Below are positions 11,632 to 20,723 of a stretch of 64,000 nt of DNA, in pieces. The position numbers and the translations under genes were made by a program. Under the pieces are notes generated by a model, which did no database searches, was not told the DNA's origin, and was given only the letters and a program-made list of their open reading frames with translations. Every line of letters starts with the position of its first letter. The first letter of the stretch is position 1. Source of the stretch: Acinetobacter haemolyticus (GTDB taxonomy: Bacteria; Pseudomonadota; Gammaproteobacteria; Pseudomonadales; Moraxellaceae); the NCBI RefSeq assembly GCF_900406815.1, contig NZ_OVCN01000016.1, positions 21,985-85,984 of the forward strand, read 5' to 3'.

Positions 11632-12120
11632 TCATTCATCATCTTCGATCAAGCGCATTAAATTGTGGCTAATGCCATCTGCACGCAGCCATGCCAACTC
11701 ATAGCTTGCTTTTGCCAAAGCTAGTACCCGTCGTTCAAACTCATCCCAAATCGGTTTGACCTGTGTATCTACAATCCCTAACCCACTCTCTTGGGCCAAA
11801 TACTTATTTTTCTCACAAATTTTCAAGGCATGATAAAGCTTACGTCCCCGACTCGCAGTTTCTAGAACGCGAATTCTTTTATGCTGAATAAACCCCTCAA
11901 CCTGTTGAAGGTCTGCATTTGGCAATAAAGGCACCAAGATTTGATCCAACTGCGTATCTAAACGATTCCAAACTGCTAAACGCTGTTCTGGCGTATAGGT
12001 ATTCCACTGAATGACTTCATGATTAAAACGGCGACATCCACGACAGACCAGATCACCAAATACCGTTGAGCAACGCCCTGCACATGGCGTCAATGATGGA
12101 ATTCGACGATCATTACTCAA
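11632..12120 (-). CDS. DUF1289-type cysteine-cluster protein
   Basis: The first 40 residues match the DUF1289 pattern: a proline followed by C-x3-C, then C-x2-C-R (TPCAGRCSTVFGDLVCRGCR) and a W shortly after. Four cysteines in this spacing suggest a small metal or Fe-S site; this is inference. The remaining 120 residues are helical, with charged stretches, and longer than the minimal domain. The frame starts at a TTG (12120), supported by AGGAG six bases upstream. It points toward gltA and shares the terminator between them. Function unknown. Confidence 0.75.
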   Translation of the reverse strand: MSNDRRIPSLTPCAGRCSTVFGDLVCRGCRRFNHEVIQWNTYTPEQRLAVWNRLDTQLDQILVPLLPNADLQQVEGFIQHKRIRVLETASRGRKLYHALKICEKNKYLAQESGLGIVDTQVKPIWDEFERRVLALAKASYELAWLRADGISHNLMRLIEDDE

Positions 12121-12230
12121 AATTAACTCCTATAAAACCATATTTATTTTATGGTTTTCTCGCTTATTTTAAAATTTCGCGCTAAAATATGCGCCTTTAT
12201 TTTCCTATCTTAATACATTTGGAGTTATCC

Positions 12231-13163
12231 ATGAACGCTACTGTAGAACAGCTTGCACCTGTAGAACAGCAAGCGACCAATAATTGGGTTGTTGCAGCAC
12301 TATATCAATTTAAAGAAGTTTCGGATGCAGCCGATCTGCAAAAACGTCTTTTAGACTTAGTGAATAGCATCAATTTATGTGGAACTCTGATTGTTGCCCC
12401 AGAAGGAATTAATGGTACGGTTGCAGGTGATCGCGCTGCGATTGATGCAGTCCACCAATTTTTGCTGAACGAAGGTTTCAACGAAATGGAATATAAAGAG
12501 TCTTTTAGCTCTGATAAACCATTCCGTAAAATGAAGATTAAATTAAAAAAAGAAATCGTAACTTTAGGTGTGGAAGTAAAGCCACGAGATCTGGTTGGTC
12601 ATTATCTTGATCCAAAAGAATGGAATGAGCTGATCAGCCGTGATGATGTTATCTTGATTGATACACGTAACGATTATGAATATAAAGCAGGCACATTTAA
12701 GGGCGCGATTGACCCTAAAACAGAGTCTTTTCGAGAGTTTCCAGAATACGTAAAACAAAACCTTGAGCAACATAAAGATAAAAAAATTGCAATGTTCTGT
12801 ACAGGTGGTATTCGTTGCGAAAAATCGACCTCTCTGCTCTTACAAGAAGGATTCAATGAGGTTTATCACCTTAAAGGCGGTATTCTTAAATATCTCGAAG
12901 AAACACCTGCTGAAGAAAGCATGTGGGAAGGCGAATGCTTCGTCTTTGATGGTCGTACTGCCGTGACTCATGGTGTTGAAGAAGGCGAGAATATCAAATG
13001 CCATGCGTGTGGTTGGCCTTTAACCCAAGAAGAAGCATCACTACCAAGTTATGAACATGGGGTTTCTTGTGTTTTTTGTATTGATAAAACGACTGAAAAG
13101 CAAAAAGAAGGCTTCCGTATGCGTCAGTCACAAATTGCAGCGGCAAAAAGAAAGCGTTTATAA
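12231..13163 (+). CDS. trhO: Rhodanese-domain tRNA uridine(34) hydroxylase
   Basis: TrhO (YceA) makes 5-hydroxyuridine at position 34 of certain tRNAs, the first step toward the cmo5U/mo5U wobble modifications. The 310-residue protein has an N-terminal acylphosphatase-like domain (about 15-110), then a rhodanese domain (about 120-215) with the active-site cysteine in FCTGGIRCEKS. The C-terminal part has CHACGWPL and CVFC cysteine pairs that could bind a metal. A longer frame opens at 12189, but ATG 12231 has GGAG at the right distance and gives the usual family N-terminus. It stands alone with its own terminator. Confidence 0.92.
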   Translation: MNATVEQLAPVEQQATNNWVVAALYQFKEVSDAADLQKRLLDLVNSINLCGTLIVAPEGINGTVAGDRAAIDAVHQFLLNEGFNEMEYKESFSSDKPFRKMKIKLKKEIVTLGVEVKPRDLVGHYLDPKEWNELISRDDVILIDTRNDYEYKAGTFKGAIDPKTESFREFPEYVKQNLEQHKDKKIAMFCTGGIRCEKSTSLLLQEGFNEVYHLKGGILKYLEETPAEESMWEGECFVFDGRTAVTHGVEEGENIKCHACGWPLTQEEASLPSYEHGVSCVFCIDKTTEKQKEGFRMRQSQIAAAKRKRL

Positions 13164-13176
13164 ATTTTTCTCGCAA

Positions 13177-13210
13177 TTAAAAAGCCTTAGTTAATACTAA
13201 GGCTTTTTAA
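13177..13210 (+). terminator. trhO terminator
   Basis: A perfect 15-base stem (TTAAAAAGCCTTAGT and its complement, loop TAAT) starts 14 bases after the trhO stop and ends in a T-rich arm. Confidence 0.9.
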
Positions 13211-13305
13211 TTTGGTTAAGATTGTTAACCAATCATTTATTGAGCACTAATTAAATAGCAACTATTCTTAATTACACAAAATACATTTAGTAGATTTAAA
13301 GACAT

Positions 13306-13926
13306 ATGGGATTAGAAAATTGGGTCTTATCCATCATGGAGAAACTTGGTTATCTTGGTATCGCATTTTTAATGTTTCTCGATAATGTTTTCCCTCCTAT
13401 TCCATCAGAAGTGATCATGCCCTCAGCAGGCTATACCGCTTCTAAGGGAGATTTAAGTTTAATCGGTGTAATCATCGCAGGGAGTGCAGGCTCTTTATTG
13501 GCTGCCATGCTGCTATATTGGATTGGTCGAAAAATTCCACAACATCGTTTATTAGGTTTTATAGCGCGTTATGGAAAATATTTAAGAATAAGTACAACGG
13601 ATTGGCATAAGTCTTTAAGCTGGTTCGAAAAACATGGGCATCGTGTGGTTTTTTTTGGTCGGATGATTCCAGCTGTACGCTCATTGATTAGCATTCCAGC
13701 AGGAATGAGTAGAATGCCCTTTCATAAATTCATAAGTTACAGTGCTGCAGGAACAGTGATTTGGACGAGCTTGCTTGCGTATATAGGTTATCATTTTAGT
13801 GAAAACCAAGCTTTAATGACTGCTGTCATTCAGCGGTTCGGCTATATCGTTTTAAGCGCTGTAATCCTCTATGTGCTGTGGCGGTGGGCAAAGAAATTTT
13901 ATTCAGCAAGAAATAAATTTAAATAA
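13306..13926 (+). CDS. DedA family membrane protein (VTT domain)
   Basis: DedA proteins are inner-membrane proteins; several recycle undecaprenyl phosphate or other polyprenyl and phospholipid carriers and support proton-motive-force homeostasis. This 206-residue protein shows the family motifs E-x-IPSE (FPPIPSEVIMPSAGY near 31-45), the G-x-x-x-G loop around GSLLAAMLLYWIGR, and FFGRMIPAVRSLISIPAGMSRMPF (about 117-140), where the two arginines and the PAG are hallmark residues. Hydrophobic segments follow to the C-terminus, ending with a basic tail. Which DedA subgroup it belongs to is not clear from sequence alone. It precedes tpm by 16 bases and may be co-transcribed with it. Confidence 0.9.
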   Translation: MGLENWVLSIMEKLGYLGIAFLMFLDNVFPPIPSEVIMPSAGYTASKGDLSLIGVIIAGSAGSLLAAMLLYWIGRKIPQHRLLGFIARYGKYLRISTTDWHKSLSWFEKHGHRVVFFGRMIPAVRSLISIPAGMSRMPFHKFISYSAAGTVIWTSLLAYIGYHFSENQALMTAVIQRFGYIVLSAVILYVLWRWAKKFYSARNKFK

Positions 13927-13942
13927 AAGTGAGGTGTAAAAA

Positions 13943-14593
13943 ATGCAACACGATTTCTGGCATAACAAGTGGCAAACCAATAATATCGGTTTTCATCTCG
14001 ATCAGCCTCACACCTTACTGACACAATATCTGAGTTCGCTCAACCTGAATAAAAATGCTCGAATTTTTGTTCCTCTTTGCGGTAAAAGTTTAGATTTAGC
14101 TTGGTTGATCGATCAGGGTTATCATGTGATTGGTATCGATCTAAGTCCAGTTGCAATTCAAGATTTGATTGTAGAATTAGACCTCAATTTTAAAGAAATT
14201 CAGATGGGTAGGCTAACTTATTATCAGCACGCACAGATCGAGCTATTTACGGGTGATTTCTTTGAATTAACAGCTGAACAACTTGGTAAAATAGATGCAA
14301 TCTATGATCGAGCAGCACTTATTGCCCTACCCGAGCACATGCGATCAGCATATACACAACATTTGCTTCAAATTACCAATCATGCACCACAACTTCTCAT
14401 CAGCTTAGAATACGATCAATCCCTATTAGCAGGGCCACCCTTTTCAGTTCCTGAATATGAGTTAACAGTGTATTATGCAAATCATTACGACATTAAATTA
14501 CTCGCTTCCAATACAGAAAATTTGAAAGGTAAATTGATTGCTTATGAACATGCTTGGCATTTAAGTAAGCATTCAACAGTCAATAACGCTTAA
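13943..14593 (+). CDS. tpm: Thiopurine S-methyltransferase
   Basis: This SAM-dependent methyltransferase family acts on thiopurines and, in bacteria, on selenium and tellurium compounds. The 216-residue protein has the family start FWHNKWQTNNIGFHLDQPH, the SAM-binding FVPLCGKSLDLAWLIDQGYHVIG (about 42-64), YDRAALIALP near 120, and PPFSVPEYEL near 167-177. Length is the same as in other gamma-proteobacteria. A GAGGTG lies seven bases before the ATG. It follows the DedA gene closely, so an operon is likely. Confidence 0.93.
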   Translation: MQHDFWHNKWQTNNIGFHLDQPHTLLTQYLSSLNLNKNARIFVPLCGKSLDLAWLIDQGYHVIGIDLSPVAIQDLIVELDLNFKEIQMGRLTYYQHAQIELFTGDFFELTAEQLGKIDAIYDRAALIALPEHMRSAYTQHLLQITNHAPQLLISLEYDQSLLAGPPFSVPEYELTVYYANHYDIKLLASNTENLKGKLIAYEHAWHLSKHSTVNNA

Positions 14594-14664
14594 TTTAAAA
14601 ATAAGTCATGCGCTTCTTGCTGAATGGATCAATATGTCTGGTTCATTCACAACAAGTCTATTGT

Positions 14665-15540
14665 TTAGCTCGAACCAAACTCTAACTGACTGGCTTGCAT
14701 TTGCCCCCTTAGCCAATCGCAAAATAATAATTTACGCACATCTCCCTCAAAAGGCTCCGCAGACAATAGAAAATATGCAGATTCATCTTGATATATAGAA
14801 CTGATTGGTTGTAGCAATTGATGTTTGATCTCGCGTTCAACCATGTAGGTCGAAACTAAAGTCGCGCCCAAACCAGCCAAGCAAGCTTCGATACACAAAT
14901 AAAAGTGCTCTAGTTCTGTTTTAGAATAGCCTCGGAATTGTTCTAAATGCTTAAACTGAAATTGTTGCCACAATTTACTCCGTGATGTTGAAATAAATAA
15001 CTGATTGGTTTGCTGAGTTATCTTACTCGCTGTAACACATAGCATTTGCTCATCAGCAATTTTCTCACTATAGATTGACTTACCCCAATCAAAATCATTT
15101 CGTCTCAAAGCTAAATCGATATTTTGCAGTTTGAAATCAACCTTTCCTCCTCCTGTTAAGAGAGTAACCTCAAAGTCAGGATAAAGCTGCTTAAAATTAA
15201 TTAGACGTGGTATCAGCCATTTCATTGCTAAAGTAGGTTCACATGAAAGGACCAGATTTTTTTGTACTACTGCTTGTTTATTTAATCGCATTAAACACTG
15301 GTCAATTTGCTGAAAAGCTTGCTGGCAGCAATCAAACAAAACTTCCCCTTCCGCAGTTAAACTGAGCTTTCTAGATGCCCGAATAAATAAAGTAAAGCCT
15401 AAAGCATCTTCTAAATTTTTAATTTGTTTACTCACAGCACCCTGCGTCACAAATAAGCGTTCAGCCGCAACCGTCACACTTTCATAGTGGGCTGCAAAAT
15501 AAAAAAACTTTAATGAATTCAATGATAGACGCGCAAGCAT
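14665..15540 (-). CDS. LysR-type transcriptional regulator
   Basis: The 291-residue protein has the LysR layout: an N-terminal winged helix-turn-helix (SLKFFYFAAHYESVTVAAERLFVTQGAVSKQIKNLEDALG, about 8-47) and a C-terminal effector-binding domain of the periplasmic-binding type. It is transcribed away from a LysE-type exporter at 15643, the classic arrangement where the regulator controls the exporter. The about 100-base divergent space is AT-rich and probably holds both promoters and the binding site. The N-terminal half also resembles GcvA-like regulators. The effector cannot be named; a basic or other amino acid is a guess from the neighbour. Confidence 0.88.
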   Translation of the reverse strand: MLARLSLNSLKFFYFAAHYESVTVAAERLFVTQGAVSKQIKNLEDALGFTLFIRASRKLSLTAEGEVLFDCCQQAFQQIDQCLMRLNKQAVVQKNLVLSCEPTLAMKWLIPRLINFKQLYPDFEVTLLTGGGKVDFKLQNIDLALRRNDFDWGKSIYSEKIADEQMLCVTASKITQQTNQLFISTSRSKLWQQFQFKHLEQFRGYSKTELEHFYLCIEACLAGLGATLVSTYMVEREIKHQLLQPISSIYQDESAYFLLSAEPFEGDVRKLLFCDWLRGQMQASQLEFGSS

Positions 15541-15642
15541 TCCAAAAACTCATATATATGTACGAATTATTTTCGATTTTAAATATAACAAGATTATGAA
15601 AAATATAAAAATTATGTATAAATTCTTATTAGGAATAGATGA

Positions 15643-16248
15643 GTGAATGAAATATTAACAGTTAGTTTGATTACCTTACTTGCTGTCATCAGCCCTGGCG
15701 CAGACTTCGCACTTGTTACTCGAAATAGTTACTTGTATGGGCGAAATTTAGGAATTTGTACCGCCTATGGAATAGCATGTGGCGTTTGGTTCCATATTAG
15801 CTATAGTTTAATCGGCTTAAACTTTTTGAAAAACCTTCTTCCAGATTTTATTCAACTTATCCAATATATTGGCGCAGCATATCTCATATATATTGGTTAT
15901 AAGACTTATACCCAAACTACCGTTAAATTAAATGACGACCAGACAAACATCACTAGCTGGCAAGCATTCAAACATGGATTTTTAACCAATAGCTTAAATC
16001 CAAAAACAACCTTATTTGTGATGAGTATTTATTCTCAGATCATGACGATAGAGAACCAACTATTTACGCTCCTTGCTTATGGTATCTTTATTTCTAGTAG
16101 CCATCTGATCTGGTTCAGCTTAATTACGATTTTCTGCTCAACACCAGCGATTCGACACAAAATTTTAGCTAAGCAGCTCCTACTCAACCGATTGATTGGC
16201 ATGATACTTAGTGGATTAGGTCTGAGCTTGTTATTCGCAAACCTCTAA
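15643..16248 (+). CDS. LysE/RhtB family amino-acid exporter
   Basis: LysE-family proteins export amino acids or related molecules from the cytoplasm. The 201-residue protein begins with the signature ISPGADFALVTRNSYLYGR (about 17-35), followed by G-rich helices; five or six membrane segments are visible. LTNSLNPKTTLFV near 121-133 is the second conserved block. The frame uses a GTG start with AGGA eight bases upstream. It diverges from a LysR regulator, its likely controller. The substrate is not predictable within the RhtB group. Confidence 0.88.
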   Translation: MNEILTVSLITLLAVISPGADFALVTRNSYLYGRNLGICTAYGIACGVWFHISYSLIGLNFLKNLLPDFIQLIQYIGAAYLIYIGYKTYTQTTVKLNDDQTNITSWQAFKHGFLTNSLNPKTTLFVMSIYSQIMTIENQLFTLLAYGIFISSSHLIWFSLITIFCSTPAIRHKILAKQLLLNRLIGMILSGLGLSLLFANL

Positions 16249-16289
16249 ATTAAGATGGTTAAGTATAAAAACGATACAGCAAAAATCAT

Positions 16290-16314
16290 AAAAACGTCCA
16301 TTACGGACGTTTTT
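16290..16314. terminator. Bidirectional terminator after the LysE gene
   Basis: A 10-base stem AAAAACGTCC / GGACGTTTTT with a five-base loop lies between the LysE-type gene and the convergent YecA-like gene. Both strands end in T-rich arms. Confidence 0.85.
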
Positions 16315-16371
16315 AATTAATCTTTTTGTAATACGCAGGCTTCAACCTTACGCAGCACAAGAGCTACACCT

Positions 16372-16896
16372 TTAGCTAGGCGTATGATACATGAGATAAA
16401 TCTCATTTAAATTATCTGGAATTTCTTCTGCCAATTCATCCATGAGTTGACCATTGCGACGGAAAGACTCCATTTGTGGATCTTCTTCATCAATACCACT
16501 AAACACCATAATTGGTAGAGTCAAATCAACTAATTGCTCTTCATATTCAGGTGCAAACCAAGCATCTTCATTTAAGAACATCGCATCCACAAAGCCGACG
16601 CTCCAATCACCTAAACTTGAATCAACTTCGGCTTCTTCGATTTCAAATGGAAATTCAATTCCATCTTCATTCGCCAAGTTCTGACGAATAGATTCCAACC
16701 AAAGTTTGATTTGCTCAATCACCTCAGTTGGGACTTTCTTTTGATTGCTCTCAAAAAGTTCATCCAACCAGCGGTCAAAAGTTGGACCGACAGCAATTGC
16801 GCATAAAAAGCCATGAGTTGCAGCGAAATCTAGACCGTATTCGTTTTGATCACCGTCAAGATAATTACTCAATAAGTCTAAATCTAACGTGCTCAT
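16372..16896 (-). CDS. UPF0149 (YecA-like) family protein
   Basis: The 174-residue acidic protein matches the UPF0149/YecA family: a start LSNYLDGDQNEYGLDFAATHGFLCAIAVGP is its hallmark block, and F-x-x-D-A-x-F comes in the middle. It lacks the C-terminal cysteine-rich SEC-C motif present in some relatives such as E. coli YecA. Function is unknown in the family. In Pseudomonas and other gamma-proteobacteria a UPF0149 gene sits near ubiquinone biosynthesis genes, but not here. It ends toward the LysE gene and is followed upstream by the small acidic gene at 16968. Confidence 0.85.
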   Translation of the reverse strand: MSTLDLDLLSNYLDGDQNEYGLDFAATHGFLCAIAVGPTFDRWLDELFESNQKKVPTEVIEQIKLWLESIRQNLANEDGIEFPFEIEEAEVDSSLGDWSVGFVDAMFLNEDAWFAPEYEEQLVDLTLPIMVFSGIDEEDPQMESFRRNGQLMDELAEEIPDNLNEIYLMYHTPS

Positions 16897-16967
16897 TCTC
16901 TATCCAATTCTAAAAATACATCGTCAACAGCATAACATTGTAGACTCTAAAATCTTAGTAATTTTGC

Positions 16968-17174
16968 TTAATCTTCGTCATCAAAATCGTCATCGTCGAA
17001 ATCATAGTCAAAATCTTTTAATTCTCGCTCTAAACGGCGTTGCGCTAACAAATCATCGATTAAACGGCGCTTTTCTAATGATTCTTTAGCGCTAAGCTTG
17101 CCTGATGACTCATCAAAACCAGCGTCGTCTTCACCGTAGTTATCATCATCTAGTTCAAAATCTGTAGAAGACAC
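16968..17174 (-). CDS. Small acidic protein, PA3496-like
   Basis: A 68-residue protein, very acidic, with an Asp-rich tail (FDYDFDDDDFDDED) and a central basic block SLEKRRLIDDLLAQRRLERE. This RRxI-x2-L-x-RRL-x2-xL block resembles the small PA3496-like family described as putative envelope integrity proteins; that link is a resemblance by eye and the function is unproven. The frame can be extended to a TTG at 17186. GTG 17174 is the better start because GAGG lies six bases upstream. It shares its orientation with the YecA-like gene 71 bases downstream. Confidence 0.65.
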   Translation of the reverse strand: MSSTDFELDDDNYGEDDAGFDESSGKLSAKESLEKRRLIDDLLAQRRLERELKDFDYDFDDDDFDDED

Positions 17175-17186
17175 TAAGTACCTCAA

Positions 17187-17463
17187 ATGAAAAAATGTTA
17201 ATGGGCCTAGCCGCTATTTATCTGTCTTAGATTTTCTTGTCAAGTTTTATTTGCTTTTTTTACTATAAAACGTAGTTTTGTACTTTTTTTCGGCAGTTTT
17301 TTTGTGTATTTATAATCTAAGAACCTCATGTATAAAAACACCTTTAGGAATTTTAGGCTTGAAAAAATACGACACACCCCCATATTCAAAAAATCATTGG
17401 AAAATAAAACCTATTTTTTATTTAGTGCAAACGGATCAAATCCAAAACATTCCTCGTGAATTG
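17187..17463. other. Intergenic region before rpoD
   Basis: Roughly 280 AT-rich bases between the divergent small acidic gene and the rpoD promoter. A 77-codon frame here (17278-17511) runs into the rpoD promoter area and shows no family features, so I do not call it a gene. Nothing else seen. Confidence 0.4.
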
Positions 17464-17472
17464 TGCTATCAT
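17464..17472 (+). promoter_or_regulatory. Extended -10 promoter of rpoD
   Basis: TGC-TATCAT gives an extended -10 element (TGn plus a 5/6 match to TATAAT). No good -35 lies 17 bases upstream. Transcription would start near 17479, about 40 bases before the rpoD ATG. Confidence 0.5.
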
Positions 17473-17517
17473 GCACGGTTTTTCACCGCCACAGATTCAA
17501 CAAAAGAGTAAGCAAAG

Positions 17518-19398
17518 ATGAGCGATATGCATTCCCCTACTTCGCAAGTAGCGGCTCTGATTAGCCGAGGCAAAGAACAAGGTTACTTAACTTACGCTGA
17601 GGTTAACGATCATCTACCAGACTCGATTACAGAAAGTGAGCAGATTGAAGATATTATTCAAATGCTCCAAGACGTCGGTATTCCTGTGCATGAGCGCGCA
17701 CCAGAAACTGATGACACTATGTTTGGTGAATCGACTGAAGCAGCAGATGAAGTTGCTGAAGAAGAAGCTGCTGCCGTATTAGCATCGGTTGAAAGTGAGC
17801 CTGGTCGTACTACAGATCCAGTACGTATGTACATGCGTGAAATGGGTACGGTTGAACTTTTGACTCGTGAAGGCGAGATCAGTATTGCAAAACGTATCGA
17901 AGAAGGTATTCGTGATGTTTTGCATTCGATTGCCTACTGGCCAAATGCCGTCGAAGTGGTTTTACAAGAATATAATGACTTTTTAACTGGTGAGCGCCGT
18001 CTTGCTGATATTCTCTCTGGTTATTTAGACCCAGAAACTGACGAAGAAATTCCCGAAGTTCTTGAAGACGAAGCTGAAATCGAGGAAGAAGAAAGCTCAA
18101 CTTCAACAACCAAAGAAGTCAAACTTGACGATGATGACGAAGAAGAATCTGAAAGTGATGATGACTCAGAAGGTGATTCGGGCCCTGATCCTGAAGTTGC
18201 CAAAGTACGTTTCACTGAATTAGAAACCGCTTGGAACGAAACTAAAGCAGTTATCGAAAAGCATGGTCGTAACAGTAAAGAAGCTGAGGCTGCGCTTGAA
18301 GCGTTAGCGGCTGTATTTATGATGTTCAAATTTACCCCGCGTTTATTTGATATCATTTCTGAAATGATTCGTGGTACACATGACCAAATCCGTGCCAATG
18401 AGCGTGAAATCATGCGCTATGCGGTTCGCCGTGGTCGTATGGATCGTACAACTTTCCGTACCACCTTCCCTGAACAAGAATCAAATCCAGCTTGGTTAGA
18501 TGAGCAAATCGCAAAAGCCCCAGCGGAAATCAAAGCGCATTTAGAAAAAGTTCGTCCTGATGTGTTGGCATTCCAACAAAAGATTGCTGATATCGAGAAA
18601 GAACTTGGCTTGAACGTGAAAGATATTAAAGATATCTCTAAACGTATGGCTGTAGGTGAAGCGAAAGCACGTCGTGCTAAAAAAGAAATGGTTGAAGCAA
18701 ACTTACGTTTGGTAATTTCGATTGCGAAGAAATATACCAACCGTGGCTTACAGTTCCTTGATCTTATTCAGGAAGGTAACATCGGTTTGATGAAAGCCGT
18801 GGACAAGTTTGAATATCGTCGCGGTTATAAATTCTCCACCTATGCAACTTGGTGGATTCGTCAGGCGATTACGCGTTCAATCGCGGATCAGGCACGTACT
18901 ATTCGTATTCCAGTCCACATGATTGAAACCATTAACAAAATCAACCGTGTGTCTCGCCAACTTCTTCAAGAAATGGGTCGTGAACCGACTCCTGAAGAAT
19001 TAGGTGAACGTCTGGAAATGGACGAAGTTAAAGTTCGTAAAGTGCTTAAAATCGCGAAAGAACCGATTTCGATGGAAACACCGATTGGTGATGATGAAGA
19101 TTCGCATCTTGGTGACTTCATTGAGGATTCGAACATCACTTCTCCAGTGGATGCTGCGACCTCAGAAGGCTTAAAAGAAGCGACACGTGAAGTCCTAGAG
19201 AACTTAACTGAACGTGAAGCGAAAGTATTGAAAATGCGTTTTGGTATCGATATGCCAACCGATCATACTTTAGAGGAAGTCGGTAAACAGTTTGATGTAA
19301 CACGTGAGCGTATTCGTCAGATCGAAGCCAAAGCGTTACGTAAGCTGCGCCACCCTTCTCGCTCAGAACACTTACGTTCATTCTTGGAAAACGACTAA
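17518..19398 (+). CDS. rpoD: RNA polymerase primary sigma factor (sigma-70)
   Basis: RpoD directs RNA polymerase to housekeeping promoters. The 626-residue protein has region 1.1 (about 1-80), region 1.2 ([24 protein letters not shown] near 96-120), and a non-conserved insert (about 175-330) with an Asp/Glu/Ser-rich stretch near 185-225. Region 2 follows with [27 protein letters not shown] and [15 protein letters not shown], then regions 3 and 4 with the helix-turn-helix [20 protein letters not shown] near 582-601. The end [12 protein letters not shown] is typical. An AAGAGTAAG lies upstream of the ATG. It stands as a single gene here rather than in the rpsU-dnaG-rpoD operon of enteric bacteria, as far as this window shows. 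Confidence 0.98.
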   Translation: MSDMHSPTSQVAALISRGKEQGYLTYAEVNDHLPDSITESEQIEDIIQMLQDVGIPVHERAPETDDTMFGESTEAADEVAEEEAAAVLASVESEPGRTTDPVRMYMREMGTVELLTREGEISIAKRIEEGIRDVLHSIAYWPNAVEVVLQEYNDFLTGERRLADILSGYLDPETDEEIPEVLEDEAEIEEEESSTSTTKEVKLDDDDEEESESDDDSEGDSGPDPEVAKVRFTELETAWNETKAVIEKHGRNSKEAEAALEALAAVFMMFKFTPRLFDIISEMIRGTHDQIRANEREIMRYAVRRGRMDRTTFRTTFPEQESNPAWLDEQIAKAPAEIKAHLEKVRPDVLAFQQKIADIEKELGLNVKDIKDISKRMAVGEAKARRAKKEMVEANLRLVISIAKKYTNRGLQFLDLIQEGNIGLMKAVDKFEYRRGYKFSTYATWWIRQAITRSIADQARTIRIPVHMIETINKINRVSRQLLQEMGREPTPEELGERLEMDEVKVRKVLKIAKEPISMETPIGDDEDSHLGDFIEDSNITSPVDAATSEGLKEATREVLENLTEREAKVLKMRFGIDMPTDHTLEEVGKQFDVTRERIRQIEAKALRKLRHPSRSEHLRSFLEND

Positions 19399-19407
19399 TC
19401 TTAGGGA

Positions 19408-19444
19408 AGTCCTGAGTGATGGTTCCAGCCATTACTCAGGACTT
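19408..19444 (+). terminator. Long hairpin after rpoD, possible terminator
   Basis: A 16-base stem (AAGTCCTGAGTGATGG with CCATTACTCAGGACTT, one G-T pair, six-base loop) begins 10 bases after the rpoD stop. No T-run follows, so it may act as a stability element or a weak terminator. Confidence 0.5.
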
Positions 19445-19486
19445 GAAGTTCAATACTTTATCCCCATTTATGTATTAGATCATAAG

Positions 19487-19509
19487 CGCCTGCACTGATG
19501 CAGGCGTTT
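19487..19509 (+). terminator. Second hairpin between rpoD and the YbeD-like gene
   Basis: CGCCTGCA-CTGA-TGCAGGCG, an 8-base GC-rich stem followed by TTTC, lies just before the DUF493 gene. It may be a terminator of rpoD transcripts or part of the leader of the next gene. Confidence 0.4.
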
Positions 19510-19527
19510 CAAATTAAGAGGTTGCTC

Positions 19528-19815
19528 ATGTTAGACCGCACTCCTTCTCGTGAATTGCAAGAACATCTTTGGGTTTTCCCAATGGACTATCCAATCAAAT
19601 TGATTGGTAATGCAGGGGATGAACTTCGAGTAGCTGTTGTTGATATTTTGCAGAAGCACTTCCCTGAATTTGATGGTGACTCAATTAAAGTCCAACCTTC
19701 ACGTACAGGTAAATATCATTCTTTGACAGCGCAATTGCGTTTTGAAGAATTAGAACAAGTTCATGCTTTATACGCTGACCTTGCAGCATGTCCTTTAATT
19801 AAGACAGCGCTTTAA
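19528..19815 (+). CDS. DUF493 family protein (YbeD-like)
   Basis: A 95-residue protein of the YbeD family, which has an ACT-like fold (DYPIKLIGNAGDELRVAVVDILQKHFPEF and SLTAQLRFEELEQVHALYADL). Its function is not established. The frame extends to 19498, but ATG 19528 has GAGG at the right distance, so I use it. It is followed by a terminator and then lipB. The ybeD-lipB neighbourhood is also found in enteric bacteria, hinting at a link with lipoate metabolism. Confidence 0.88.
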   Translation: MLDRTPSRELQEHLWVFPMDYPIKLIGNAGDELRVAVVDILQKHFPEFDGDSIKVQPSRTGKYHSLTAQLRFEELEQVHALYADLAACPLIKTAL

Positions 19816-19818
19816 TAG

Positions 19819-19853
19819 AAAAATCCAAAATGCGAAAGTGTTTTGGATTTTTT
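19819..19853 (+). terminator. Terminator after the YbeD-like gene
   Basis: A 12-base stem AAAAATCCAAAA / TTTTGGATTTTT starts four bases after the stop and ends in a T-run. It separates the gene from lipB. Confidence 0.88.
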
Positions 19854-19987
19854 CTTTTAGCTTAGAATAATCATAATAATCGAATGTTTTCGGCCAATTT
19901 TATAAAAGATGACTATTTATCTTTCTCAAATGATTAGATAATCAATGCCAAGATAAAAACTGCACCAATCGAAGGAAAAATGTTGTA

Positions 19988-20641
19988 ATGAACTTTGAGA
20001 AGCCCTCATTAATCATTCGCTGTTTCAAAGACCTCCAAGACTACACTGACCGATTTGAAGCGATGAAAAATTTCACCGAAAATCGAGATGCGGATAGTCC
20101 TGATGAAATTTGGTTATTACAACATCATGACGTACTCACTCAGGGACAAGCAGGCAAAGCAGAGCACATTTTAATTCCCAGCCATATACCAATTGTACAA
20201 ACAGATCGTGGTGGTCAAGTCACGTGGCATGGTCAAGGACAATTAGTGGCTTACTTCTTGTTTGATTTAAATCGTTTGAAATGGAATGTTCGTACCCTCG
20301 TTAGTTTTGCCGAACAAGCAATGATTGATGTGCTTAAACAATACAATATTACTGCTTATGCCAAAGCTGACGCACCTGGTGTATATGTAGAGGAGCGTAA
20401 GATCGGTTCACTTGGCTTTAAAATTCGTCGAGGTCGGAGTTATCATGGTTTGTCTCTTAATATTGATTGTAGTTTAACAGGCTTTCAAACCATTAATCCT
20501 TGTGGATATGCGGGTTTAGAGATGGTACGCTTGCAAGACTTACTACAGGATTATCCAAACTTTGAGCAACTTTGTGAGGATTTTGCGCACTATTTACAAA
20601 ATACAAATTTGTTTCATGACCTTGTAGTCAAATCTGAATAA
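19988..20641 (+). CDS. lipB: Octanoyltransferase, lipoate biosynthesis
   Basis: LipB moves octanoyl groups from acyl carrier protein to lipoyl domains; LipA then inserts sulfur. The substrates would include the SucB lipoyl domain encoded earlier in this window. The 217-residue protein has the family block [17 protein letters not shown] (about 75-91), [21 protein letters not shown] (about 138-158), and the catalytic cysteine in NPCGYAG (near 171-177). Length is typical. The ATG lies about 170 bases after the YbeD-like stop and has its own promoter space. Confidence 0.96.
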   Translation: MNFEKPSLIIRCFKDLQDYTDRFEAMKNFTENRDADSPDEIWLLQHHDVLTQGQAGKAEHILIPSHIPIVQTDRGGQVTWHGQGQLVAYFLFDLNRLKWNVRTLVSFAEQAMIDVLKQYNITAYAKADAPGVYVEERKIGSLGFKIRRGRSYHGLSLNIDCSLTGFQTINPCGYAGLEMVRLQDLLQDYPNFEQLCEDFAHYLQNTNLFHDLVVKSE

Positions 20642-20668
20642 TTTGCTTTTCAATTCAAACAAAATAAA

Positions 20669-20686
20669 TTAGAGTAAATACTCTAA
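20669..20686. promoter_or_regulatory. Palindrome upstream of the SCP2-like gene
   Basis: TTAGAGTA-AA-TACTCTAA is a perfect 8-2-8 inverted repeat 38 bases before the SCP2-like start and 28 after the lipB stop. No T-run of terminator type follows directly. It could be an operator; no partner is obvious. Confidence 0.4.
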
Positions 20687-20723
20687 ATTAGCTTTTTGCA
20701 TAATTTTAACAAGGGATACGCAA

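Noticed and set aside
17278..17511. 77-codon open frame before rpoD
   Set aside because: It runs over the rpoD promoter and leader and has no recognised features.
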